This document shows, in pieces, positions 1 through 5,817 of a stretch of 9,688 bases of DNA. Under the pieces are notes generated by a model. It saw nothing but the letters and a program-made list of their open reading frames with translations. It was not told the origin of the DNA and ran no database searches. Made by a program: the position numbers and the translations under genes. This DNA comes from Candidatus Nanoarchaeia archaeon (GTDB lineage: Archaea; Nanobdellota; Nanobdellia; Woesearchaeales; CG1-02-33-12). The DNA is taken from contig JAQTRH010000037.1 in NCBI GenBank assembly GCA_028711925.1, forward strand, positions 1 through 9,688, given 5' to 3'. Position 1 is the stretch's first letter, and every line of letters begins with the position of its first letter.

Positions 1-236
1 TAAACGCAATCTTTGTTTGAGAACGGGCTCTTCAATACTTCCTTATATGCAGGAACGACCTCGCCATAAATCTCAACTAGCCCCATTGCAAGAGACCTTA
101 TCTTGCTCGTGGGTATATTTTCTATAAGGCGCTTATGCTTTAATGTTTTAATTCCTTCCCAGAATAAGAATACTCCTGCTGCAAAAAAACCCAATGTCCA
201 GAAAGACATCCATATTATATCGTTTAATACCATCAT
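1..236 (-). CDS. GIDE/MULAN-like membrane protein, 5' part only
   Basis: The N-terminal 78 codons of a minus-strand gene run off the left edge. After two start codons in tandem (236 and 233; I use the outer one) comes a hydrophobic stretch rich in F, W, G and A (about residues 8-27), which looks like a membrane anchor. It is followed by a segment with P-T-S-K-I-R-S-L-A-M-G, then L-V-E-I-Y-G and a K-S-P-F-S-N-K-D-C block. That order is typical of the GIDE domain, known from the mitochondrial E3 ligase MULAN and from prokaryotic membrane proteins of unknown role. Prokaryotic members often lack the RING finger; the C-terminal part is outside the window, so its presence here cannot be judged. No SD precedes the start, and a TATA-like box 20 bases upstream suggests a leaderless message. 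Family assignment rests on motif memory; function is unknown. Confidence 0.72.
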   Translation of the reverse strand, partial: MMVLNDIIWMSFWTLGFFAAGVFLFWEGIKTLKHKRLIENIPTSKIRSLAMGLVEIYGEVVPAYKEVLKSPFSNKDCV

Positions 237-255
237 TAATAAAAAATTTGATTAT

Positions 256-263
256 TATTTAAG
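256..263 (-). promoter_or_regulatory. TATA-like box of the GIDE-domain gene
   Basis: On the minus strand this reads CTTAAATA, with its centre about 24 bases before the start codon at 236. That is the distance expected of an archaeal TATA box serving a leaderless or nearly leaderless transcript. The surroundings are very AT-rich, so chance matches are easy. Confidence 0.4.
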
Positions 264-318
264 CTTTTCTTATCTGAAATTAAAAAGATTTAAAATTATT
301 AACCTCCTGCTTAAAAAT

Positions 319-330
319 AAAACATGTTTT
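319..330. repeat. 12-base palindrome AAAACATGTTTT
   Basis: A perfect palindrome in the 155-base divergent gap between the GIDE and PLD genes, 33 bases upstream of the PLD TATA box. It could be a repressor or activator site. Nothing else in this gap is recognisable apart from the two TATA boxes. Confidence 0.3.
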
Positions 331-362
331 CCGAAAATTTTATTGTTTTTCTTTGTTAATTG

Positions 363-370
363 TTATAAAT
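363..370 (+). promoter_or_regulatory. TATA-like box of the PLD lipoprotein gene
   Basis: TTATAAAT lies 21 bases before the ATG at 392, with its centre near -25. No SD-like sequence precedes that ATG, so a leaderless transcript is likely. Confidence 0.5.
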
Positions 371-391
371 TAGTTATTTTAAGTAATTCAG

Positions 392-1375
392 ATGAAAAAT
401 AAGATACTGGCTGTTTTATTTCTCGCTGTCTTTTTGCTCAGCGGATGCTTTGAAAGTAATTTAAATAAAGAAGTTTCACAAACCAAACTAGAAGAGTACA
501 AAAATCCGCCAAGGATTTTCTTCTGCCCAAAAGATGATTGCGAATATGAAATTCTAGATGTATTAACAAAGGCAGAACAATCAGTACACTGTGCTTTTTA
601 TGACCTTGATGTTGAAAGTATAATAAGCCTTCTTGATGAAAAAAATAAAAAAATTGATGTAAAGCTTGTTGTTGATGAGGATAATTTCAAATTTGTAGAG
701 CACCTTGATTTTGCAAGAAATGCAAAACATTATGCCCTAATGCACAACAAGTTCTGCATCATTGATGATAAGGTTGTATTGACAGGCTCAACTAATCCCA
801 CTGAAAATGGAATAAATAAGAACAACAACAATATTGTGATAATCGAGTCAGACTATCTTTCTGAAAATTATGAAAATGAGTTTAAAGAGCTTTGGAATTA
901 CACTTATGGCAAGGGCGAGAAAGTTAAACATCCTGAGATCTATATAAATAATAACAAGGTAAGCAGCTATTTCTGCCCTGAAGACAACTGCGCTTATCAT
1001 GTTAAAGAGGAGATTAAAAAGGCAAACAAGAGTATTTACTTTATGACCTTTTCATTCACAGACCCGGGAATAGCAACTGCGCTTGTTTTGATGAATTATA
1101 AAGGTGTTGAAGTAAAGGGAATAATGGAAGCAAGGCAGGTAACCAAATATTCTAAATTTAATCTTCTGGAATACCAGGGAATAGATGTAATAAGAGATAA
1201 AAATAAGGCCAACATGCATCATAAAGTTTTCATAATAGACAACAAAACTGTTATAACCGGCTCATTTAACCCCACAAAAAATGCTGATAAGAGAAATGAT
1301 GAGAATATATTAATAATAGAGGATGAAAAGATTGCAAAAGAATTTCTTGATGAATTTGAAATATTATACAATTAG
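392..1375 (+). CDS. Lipoprotein with two phospholipase D (HKD) motifs
   Basis: A 327-residue protein that starts with a lipoprotein-type signal: charged N-terminus, hydrophobic core, then L-L-S-G-C with Cys19 as the likely lipidated residue. It is therefore probably anchored outside the membrane. Two PLD half-domains follow. HKD motif 1 has H118, K120 and D125, then GSTN at 132-135. HKD motif 2 has H276, K278 and D283, then GSFN at 290-293. With both motifs intact, a phosphodiesterase active site is expected. Small PLD proteins of this kind include Nuc-type nucleases, but the substrate (nucleic acid or lipid) cannot be read from the sequence. Each half opens with the same F-C-P-x-D-x-C block (44-50 and 194-200), consistent with internal duplication. 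The start is supported by the signal peptide. The 3' end overlaps the convergent reductase gene by 4 bases. Confidence 0.9.
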   Translation: MKNKILAVLFLAVFLLSGCFESNLNKEVSQTKLEEYKNPPRIFFCPKDDCEYEILDVLTKAEQSVHCAFYDLDVESIISLLDEKNKKIDVKLVVDEDNFKFVEHLDFARNAKHYALMHNKFCIIDDKVVLTGSTNPTENGINKNNNNIVIIESDYLSENYENEFKELWNYTYGKGEKVKHPEIYINNNKVSSYFCPEDNCAYHVKEEIKKANKSIYFMTFSFTDPGIATALVLMNYKGVEVKGIMEARQVTKYSKFNLLEYQGIDVIRDKNKANMHHKVFIIDNKTVITGSFNPTKNADKRNDENILIIEDEKIAKEFLDEFEILYN

Positions 1376-2742
1376 TCAACTGTATTAAGGTTATTGAAAA
1401 CATCTGCTATAAGCTCTGTCATTGCAGGATGTATTCTCATTCCTGCTGCCAATGAGTTTAATTTTCCGTCATAGGCCATTGCATTTATAACTTCCTGGAT
1501 CAAAACAGATGCATAGGGCCCAATAATGTGAAAACCAAGTATTTTATATGTGTCTCTTTCAACAATTGCCTTTGCAAATGTTATTTTTTCTCTTAATGCT
1601 GCTCCTTTTGAAACATCTTTGTAAAAAGCCTTTCCAACAAGAATCTTGTGGTTGTTCTTTGCTTCCTGCTCTTTTAATCCAACTGCAGCAATCTCAGGAT
1701 AAGTGAAAACGGCATGAGGTGAAGAAGAATAATCAAATTTCTGCTTTGGTTTGTGCATTGAGTTATGCCATACCAAATCTGCCTCTGCCCTTGAAACATG
1801 AGTAAACATCTGCTTTCCTATTACATCACCAAAGGCCCAGATATTTTGCTTGGTTGTTTCAAAATATTCATTAATTTTTATAAATCCATTGTTATCTGTT
1901 TCAACTCCTGTATTTTCCACTTTTAGAATATCGGAATTTGGCTTTCTGCCTGATGCAAGAAGTATTTTCTCTCCCTTAACAATTTTTTCTTTTTTTGTTT
2001 TTGTATCAATACATTTAACACAATATTCGCCATTTTTTTTAACAACCTCTATAGCTTTTGTGTTAAGGTGAATCTTCATCCTTTTTTCAAACTCTTCTTT
2101 GAGAAGTTCTGATATTTCAGGCTCTTCAGAAGCAACTAATTTATTTCCCATCTCAACAATCTTTACTTCTGTTCCCATTGCATCAAAAAAGTGAGCATAC
2201 TCTGAAGCAATATAACCTCCCCCAATGATAACCATACTCTTTGGAATTTCTTTTAAATCAAGCAAGCTTTCGTTTGTAAGGTAATCAATATTCTCAATAT
2301 TTTTTATTGGGGGTATTAAAGGCCTTGCTCCGCAGGCAATGAATATCTTTTTTCCTTTTATTTTTTTGTTATTAACCTTAATTGTATAATCATCAACAAA
2401 ATAACATTCCCCCTCATAAAAATCAATTCTTTTGTCTTCAAGAATTCCTTTCCTCATGTTTTCTCTTATATGGTCAACATAATCTTTCATGTATTTCATT
2501 ATTTCAGGAAAATCTATTTTTTCTATCTTGGATTTAATCCCAAATTTTTCTGAATTTCTTATGTTCATAACAACATCTGCTGATGCAATAAGAAGCTTTG
2601 AGGGAATGCATCCAAGGTTAGGGCATGTTCCTCCTAATGGCCCTTTGTCAACAAGAGCTGTTTTTAGATTGTGGCCAATGGCATTCTCAACTATATTCAT
2701 TCCAGCTCCAGAGCCGATCACAATAACATCATATTCTTCCAT
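1372..2742 (-). CDS. FAD-dependent disulfide reductase, mycothione/GCR-like
   Basis: A 456-residue class I pyridine nucleotide-disulfide oxidoreductase, expected to be a cytoplasmic homodimer moving electrons from NAD(P)H through FAD and a redox disulfide to a small disulfide or lipoyl substrate. Visible parts: N-terminal FAD motif GSGAG (10-14), redox pair C40/C45 inside GGTCPNLGCIPSK, nucleotide motif GGGYIASE (174-181), second FAD motif with AFGD (303-306), and the catalytic His-Glu pair H438/E443 in HPAMTE. E197 at the end of the second strand of the nucleotide fold favours NADH over NADPH. The FAD motif lacks the third glycine of GxGxxG (Met at 15), as in mycothione reductase and halobacterial bis-gamma-glutamylcystine reductase, so an automatic dihydrolipoamide dehydrogenase label may be wrong. 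No 2-oxoacid dehydrogenase gene is nearby. No SD; TATA-like box about 24 bases upstream. Confidence 0.9.
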   Translation of the reverse strand: MEEYDVIVIGSGAGMNIVENAIGHNLKTALVDKGPLGGTCPNLGCIPSKLLIASADVVMNIRNSEKFGIKSKIEKIDFPEIMKYMKDYVDHIRENMRKGILEDKRIDFYEGECYFVDDYTIKVNNKKIKGKKIFIACGARPLIPPIKNIENIDYLTNESLLDLKEIPKSMVIIGGGYIASEYAHFFDAMGTEVKIVEMGNKLVASEEPEISELLKEEFEKRMKIHLNTKAIEVVKKNGEYCVKCIDTKTKKEKIVKGEKILLASGRKPNSDILKVENTGVETDNNGFIKINEYFETTKQNIWAFGDVIGKQMFTHVSRAEADLVWHNSMHKPKQKFDYSSSPHAVFTYPEIAAVGLKEQEAKNNHKILVGKAFYKDVSKGAALREKITFAKAIVERDTYKILGFHIIGPYASVLIQEVINAMAYDGKLNSLAAGMRIHPAMTELIADVFNNLNTVD

Positions 2743-2761
2743 ATTATTATAATAATTTTAT

Positions 2762-2769
2762 AATATAAA
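2762..2769 (-). promoter_or_regulatory. TATA-like box of the disulfide reductase gene
   Basis: On the minus strand this reads TTTATATT, 19 bases before the start codon at 2742, with its centre near -24. It suits leaderless transcription. It shares a 101-base divergent promoter region with the gene starting at 2844. Confidence 0.5.
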
Positions 2770-2791
2770 TTATTTTTGATTAATGCAAATA

Positions 2792-2800
2792 TTTATATAT
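2792..2800 (+). promoter_or_regulatory. TATA box of the Lys/Ala-rich protein gene
   Basis: TTTATATAT preceded by an A-rich BRE-like stretch. A start site about 26 bases downstream would fall near 2820-2824, giving a leader of about 20 bases that includes the SD at 2833-2838. Confidence 0.6.
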
Positions 2801-2832
2801 TAATAATTTAATTGTAATATTCAACAACAAAA

Positions 2833-2838
2833 GAGGTG
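2833..2838 (+). promoter_or_regulatory. Strong Shine-Dalgarno site GAGGTG
   Basis: GAGGTG, 5 bases before the ATG at 2844, is the best match in the window to the archaeal anti-SD sequence. It fixes the start and suggests strong translation. Confidence 0.75.
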
Positions 2839-2843
2839 TTACG

Positions 2844-3107
2844 ATGGCAAAAAAGAAAAAGAGTTCTAAGGCTAAAATTGTGAAAAAGGTAGATACTGCA
2901 AAGCAGAAGGCTGCTGCGCAGGCAAAAAAGTACAAAGAAAAAGCTAAGGCAGAGCTTAAAAAAGCAAAGCAGAAATTCGCAGCCCAGGAAAAAAAAGTGA
3001 ATCAGTACATTAGCAAGAATCCAAAAAAAGCAGTTGCAATTGCAGCAGGAATAGGGGCAGCATTGGGAGCAGTTGCTGCAGCTGTAGTAAGAAAAAAGAA
3101 AAAATAA
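2844..3107 (+). CDS. Lys/Ala-rich protein with C-terminal membrane helix (YqjD-like)
   Basis: An 87-residue, very basic protein. Residues 1-55 are almost all K, A, Q and E and should form a long charged helix. Residues 63-82 form an Ala/Gly-rich hydrophobic segment with a G-A-A-L-G zipper step (G71/G75), ending in R-K-K-K-K. The layout of a charged helix, then Y-I-S-K-N-P, then an A/G membrane helix and a basic tail resembles bacterial DUF883 proteins (YqjD, ElaB), which tether ribosomes to the membrane; common descent is not proven. The basic region could bind nucleic acid or ribosomes, and a histone-like role is an alternative, though the C-terminal helix argues for membrane attachment. The strong SD and TATA suggest high expression. 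A two-helix membrane protein gene follows after 16 bases, as yqjE follows yqjD in E. coli. Confidence 0.8.
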   Translation: MAKKKKSSKAKIVKKVDTAKQKAAAQAKKYKEKAKAELKKAKQKFAAQEKKVNQYISKNPKKAVAIAAGIGAALGAVAAAVVRKKKK

Positions 3108-3120
3108 TTTATTTTTATTT
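3108..3120 (+). terminator. T-rich tract, possible partial terminator
   Basis: Immediately after the stop codon lie 11 T in 13 bases. Archaeal RNA polymerase can terminate at T-runs without a hairpin, so this could trim the first message and lower expression of the next gene. It may equally be just the AT-rich spacer. Confidence 0.25.
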
Positions 3121-3123
3121 AAA

Positions 3124-3480
3124 ATGGCAAACAAGGTAATAAGAAAAATCTCAAAAAAAACAACAGGCAAGAGTGTTGATAATGTTGCAGACTATATTGA
3201 CTTGATAGCACAGATAATAGTTGAATACATAGACACAAGGTATAAAGTAAAGAAAAAAGTAGAGGATATAAAAAAGGCGACAGTTAACACTCTTTATACA
3301 CTAAAGAAAGGATTTGTCCAGTCTATTGTTGAGGGTATTTTCCTTGCAACAGGGCTCATTGCATTAATCCTGGGAATAATAATTCTTATGTCAAGGTATG
3401 TTCCAATAGAATTTATACTGATTGTTTACGGCCTCATAGTCACTATTCTGGTATTGCTTAAAATTAAAGTTAAGGCCTGA
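3124..3480 (+). CDS. Two-helix membrane protein (YqjE/holin-like layout)
   Basis: A 118-residue protein. The N-terminal 60 residues are mixed charged and hydrophobic (an amphipathic helix is likely around 20-38 and a Lys-rich stretch at 41-51). Two membrane helices follow, at about 66-89 and 95-113, joined by a tight R-Y-V-P turn, with a short basic tail. This is the layout of the YqjE/phage-holin-III-type proteins encoded next to yqjD in bacteria, and the gene here follows a YqjD-like gene by 16 bases. I do not recognise a specific archaeal family and the resemblance may be convergent. No SD precedes the ATG; the T/A-rich spacer gives no clear separate promoter, so co-transcription with the upstream gene is likely. 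The helix pair makes a genuine gene near certain; function is unknown. Confidence 0.8.
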   Translation: MANKVIRKISKKTTGKSVDNVADYIDLIAQIIVEYIDTRYKVKKKVEDIKKATVNTLYTLKKGFVQSIVEGIFLATGLIALILGIIILMSRYVPIEFILIVYGLIVTILVLLKIKVKA

Positions 3481-3558
3481 TTGCAAAAGAAATATAAAGA
3501 GGTTATGTAATCCTTGCTTTAACCAGCATTATTTTAAGATTCTGGATTATTTTTTAAC

Positions 3559-3563
3559 AGGTG
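3559..3563 (+). promoter_or_regulatory. Shine-Dalgarno site AGGTG
   Basis: AGGTG lies 5 bases before the ATG at 3569 and supports that start. In the 88-base gap upstream, AATATAAA (from 3491) and TATTTTAA (3530-3537) are both possible TATA boxes. The first leaves room for a leader holding this SD and is the better candidate. Confidence 0.6.
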
Positions 3564-3568
3564 GAAAC

Positions 3569-3796
3569 ATGGTAAAAACACATACAAGAGCAAAAAGAAA
3601 AAAAGGACTGAGCCCTCATTTCAGGCACGATAGAACGCTTGATACAGTGAAAAAGAAAAGCAGGCCAAAAACCTTCAGCACAGAGGATGCTGCTAAGGCC
3701 TGGGCTGAAAAAAATAAGGTTAAAGCAAGTGATTACAATATTGAAAAGGCCAAGAAAGACAAAAGGTTTAAGGTTGTTTTAAAAGAAAAAAAATAA
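3569..3796 (+). CDS. Small basic protein of unknown function
   Basis: A 75-residue protein with a strongly basic N-terminal half (K-T-H-T-R-A-K-R-K-K-G, then H-F-R-H-D-R and K-K-K-S-R-P-K). A compact C-terminal part follows, with F-S-T-E-D-A-A-K-A-W-A-E (a likely helix) and a closing K-R-F-K-V-V strand. Size and composition resemble small ribosome-associated or RNA-binding proteins of archaea, but I cannot name a family. No cysteines and no membrane segment are present. A good SD fixes the start. The stop lies only 12 bases before ahcY, so the two are probably one operon. A link to RNA methylation or translation is possible but would be guilt by association only. Confidence 0.75.
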   Translation: MVKTHTRAKRKKGLSPHFRHDRTLDTVKKKSRPKTFSTEDAAKAWAEKNKVKASDYNIEKAKKDKRFKVVLKEKK

Positions 3797-3808
3797 GCTG
3801 TGGTATAA

Positions 3809-5068
3809 ATGGATGAAAACAACAACTATTGTGTAAAGGATATCAATTTAGCTGAGCAGGGCGATATGAACATTGAGTATGCTGAAAACCAGATGCATGC
3901 ATTAATGAAAGTAAGAGAAAGATTCAGCAAAGAAAAGCCATTAAAAGGAATAAGGATTGGAATGGCTTTGCATATCACAAAAGAAACTGCTGCTCTTGTT
4001 AAAACATTAAAAGCAGGAGGGGCAGAGGTTGCTATATGCTCATGCAATCCCTTAAGCACTCAGGATGATGTTGCAGCTTCTTTAGCAAAACAAGGATTTG
4101 ATGTTTATGGTTATAAAGGGGAATCCAACGAAGATTATTATAAATTCTTAAAAAAAGTCATTGAATTTAAGCCAAACTTAACAATAGATGACGGCTGTGA
4201 TTTAGTTAGTGAGATTCATAAAAGCCATCCAGAGCTTATAAAAGACATAATAGGCGGTTGCGAGGAAACAACAACTGGTGTAATAAGGCTAAGGGCAATG
4301 GAAAAAGACAATGCCTTGAAATATCCAATAATTGCTGTAAATGACAACAAGACAAAGCATTTGGTTGATAACTATTATGGAACAGGGCAGAGTACAATAG
4401 ATGGAATTCTAAGGGCATCAAATTTATTGATAGCTGGAAATACTGTTGTTGTTGCAGGATATGGAGACTGCGGAAAAGGGGTTGCGCTAAGGGCTAAAGG
4501 CCTTGGAGCAAAGGTGATTGTAACCGAGGTTGATGCTTTTCAGGCAATGAAGGCAGCATTTGACGGATATGAAGTTATGCCAATGGAAAAAGCAGCTTTG
4601 TTAGGAGACTTGTTTATAACATTAACCGGAGACATAAATGTAATCACTGTTGAACATATGAAGTTAATGAAAGACGGAGCAATTGTTGCAAACTCCGGGC
4701 ATTTTGATGTTGAGATTGACTTAAAGTCATTGAAAAAATCAGCAAAAGGCAGAAGGATAAGGCCTTTCCTTGATGAGTATATCCTTGACGGAAAAAAGAT
4801 TTATATTGCAGGTGAAGGCCGCTTGGTTAATCTTGCGGCTGCAGAGGGCCATCCTTCAACAGTTATGAGTCTTTCTTTTTGCGGCCAGTCGCTTGCAGCA
4901 GAATACCTTGTAAAAAACAAAGGAAAACTTTCTAAAAAGGTTATAATCCTTCCTGAAGGAATAGACAATGAAATTTCGTGCCTTCAGCTTGATGCAATGA
5001 ACATAAAAATAGACACGCTTACCAAAGAACAGAAGAAGTATCTTGCTTCATGGGAAGAAGGGACTTAG
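3809..5068 (+). CDS. ahcY: S-adenosylhomocysteine hydrolase
   Basis: A 419-residue cytoplasmic NAD-dependent enzyme that splits S-adenosylhomocysteine into homocysteine and adenosine, clearing the inhibitor left by SAM-dependent methylation. Visible residues, matched to the human enzyme: H55, T57 and E59 in HITKET; D127 and D131 in DDGCD; EETTTG at 152-157; K183, D187 and N188 in the NDNKTKHLVDN block; NAD loop GYGDCGKG (217-224); E240 for the NAD ribose; NSGHFD around H298; and GHP with H348. The chain ends at S-W-E-E-G-T and lacks the C-terminal Lys/Tyr tail that reaches into the neighbouring subunit of eukaryotic forms, as in Thermotoga and other archaeal members. Some archaeal homologues act on S-inosylhomocysteine, so substrate preference is open. 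Only a weak GGT precedes the ATG; coupling to the upstream gene is likely. Confidence 0.96.
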   Translation: MDENNNYCVKDINLAEQGDMNIEYAENQMHALMKVRERFSKEKPLKGIRIGMALHITKETAALVKTLKAGGAEVAICSCNPLSTQDDVAASLAKQGFDVYGYKGESNEDYYKFLKKVIEFKPNLTIDDGCDLVSEIHKSHPELIKDIIGGCEETTTGVIRLRAMEKDNALKYPIIAVNDNKTKHLVDNYYGTGQSTIDGILRASNLLIAGNTVVVAGYGDCGKGVALRAKGLGAKVIVTEVDAFQAMKAAFDGYEVMPMEKAALLGDLFITLTGDINVITVEHMKLMKDGAIVANSGHFDVEIDLKSLKKSAKGRRIRPFLDEYILDGKKIYIAGEGRLVNLAAAEGHPSTVMSLSFCGQSLAAEYLVKNKGKLSKKVIILPEGIDNEISCLQLDAMNIKIDTLTKEQKKYLASWEEGT

Positions 5069-5073
5069 TTTTT
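5069..5073 (+). terminator. T5 run between two convergent genes
   Basis: The entire gap between the ahcY stop and the facing stop is TTTTT, flanked by TTAG and CTAA. It may give weak T-run termination for ahcY. For the facing gene it reads as A5 and would not terminate, so that message probably runs into the ahcY 3' end. Confidence 0.25.
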
Positions 5074-5715
5074 CTAAAACAAAGACAACGGCTTAAACTC
5101 TTTGTGTTTCTTTGAATAAACAACTTTTCCTTTTTTTATTATATAACAATTATTGTTAAATCTCATAAATGTTGCATTATTTACCTTTGAAAAATAAAGC
5201 ATTGCTCTCGACTTGCTTCCAAGTTCTGCTTTTTCACCATAAAGTTCAATTAAATCAGAAAGATAATCTGTTTTTTTTATAAGTTCGTAATCATTTTCAA
5301 CCCCAAATTCGCCGTAAACCTTGCTTTTGTCATGACTTACCTTGAGGAAGACTCCGTTATGTATTATTTCATTGCTTTTATTATTAAATACGCATATGCC
5401 CTCATGTTTTCTTGATTCATTTATTCTTTGCCTTGGATTGATTCCATCATCGAAGACATTGCACGGCTGATCATTATAGATATCAATTTTATTGTTTAGT
5501 ATAACCAACTTGTTTGACCTTGCATAATTTTCATATTCTCCTTCATCCACACAAAGAAAAGTCAATGTTTGTCTTTCGTGTCCTGGAACTTTCATCTCAT
5601 GCAGTTTATCAATAAACCTAACAATATACCCATCTCTAGACAGTTCCCCCAATCTGTTAAATATTGATTTATCTTCTTTGCTTACCAATTTGTCTAAAGT
5701 TTTATATGATTCCAT
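5074..5715 (-). CDS. Uncharacterised protein, possible degenerate DisA_N-like fold
   Basis: A 213-residue soluble-looking protein with no signal or membrane helix; I do not recognise a family with confidence. The C-terminal half carries H-N-G-V-F-L (119-124) and then L-G-S-K-S-R-A (165-171) followed by a beta-rich, K/G-ending stretch to about 200. The order and spacing style recall diadenylate cyclases (D-G-A, then L-G-T/S-R-H-R-A, then strands), but the key D and H residues would be replaced (N for D, K-S-R for R-H-R) and the interval of about 45 residues is longer than usual. If related, it is unlikely to be an active cyclase. The N-terminal half shows nothing recognisable. Start supported by a TATA-like region about 20-25 bases upstream and no competing start. 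It converges on ahcY with a 5-base gap and diverges from the Lrp-like gene. Confidence 0.7.
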   Translation of the reverse strand: MESYKTLDKLVSKEDKSIFNRLGELSRDGYIVRFIDKLHEMKVPGHERQTLTFLCVDEGEYENYARSNKLVILNNKIDIYNDQPCNVFDDGINPRQRINESRKHEGICVFNNKSNEIIHNGVFLKVSHDKSKVYGEFGVENDYELIKKTDYLSDLIELYGEKAELGSKSRAMLYFSKVNNATFMRFNNNCYIIKKGKVVYSKKHKEFKPLSLF

Positions 5716-5731
5716 TAAATTAAGGTTATTA

Positions 5732-5745
5732 TTTAAATATTTAAA
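5732..5745 (-). promoter_or_regulatory. Palindromic TATA region of the 213-residue protein gene
   Basis: TTTAAATATTTAAA is a perfect 14-base palindrome, centred about 24 bases before the minus-strand start at 5715. It therefore overlaps the expected TATA box. It could also be an operator for the neighbouring Lrp-type regulator, but such AT palindromes arise easily here. Confidence 0.35.
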
Positions 5746-5787
5746 AGATATTAATCAAAAAGTTTTAAAAAATAGTAAAAAGAAAGA

Positions 5788-5795
5788 TTTATATA
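5788..5795 (+). promoter_or_regulatory. TATA box of the tandem Lrp-like gene
   Basis: TTTATATA, preceded by the purine-rich AAAGA (BRE-like), has its centre 26 bases before the ATG at 5818. No SD is present, so the transcript is probably leaderless. Confidence 0.6.
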
Positions 5796-5817
5796 CTATA
5801 ATTTAAAATAAATATTT

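Noticed and set aside
301..310. GGAGG on the minus strand upstream of the GIDE gene
   Set aside because: No start codon follows within SD distance, and the GIDE start is more than 60 bases away; probably chance.
103..402. Plus-strand open frame of 99 codons
   Set aside because: It runs antisense through the GIDE-domain gene and then through AT-rich intergenic sequence. Its translation is low-complexity K/I/L/F and shows no domain.
2489..2752. Plus-strand open frame antisense to the reductase start
   Set aside because: It lies opposite the FAD-binding and CPNLGC coding region, which carries clear conserved motifs on the other strand.
2844..3107. Histone-like chromatin protein
   Set aside because: The Lys/Ala-rich part would fit, but the C-terminal 20-residue hydrophobic Ala/Gly segment with a basic end points to membrane attachment. 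Kept only as an alternative.
2808..3170. Minus-strand open frame of 120 codons rich in F, C and S
   Set aside because: It is the mirror of the Lys/Ala-rich gene; its odd composition is what antisense AAA/GCA codons produce. The plus-strand gene has a strong SD and TATA box.
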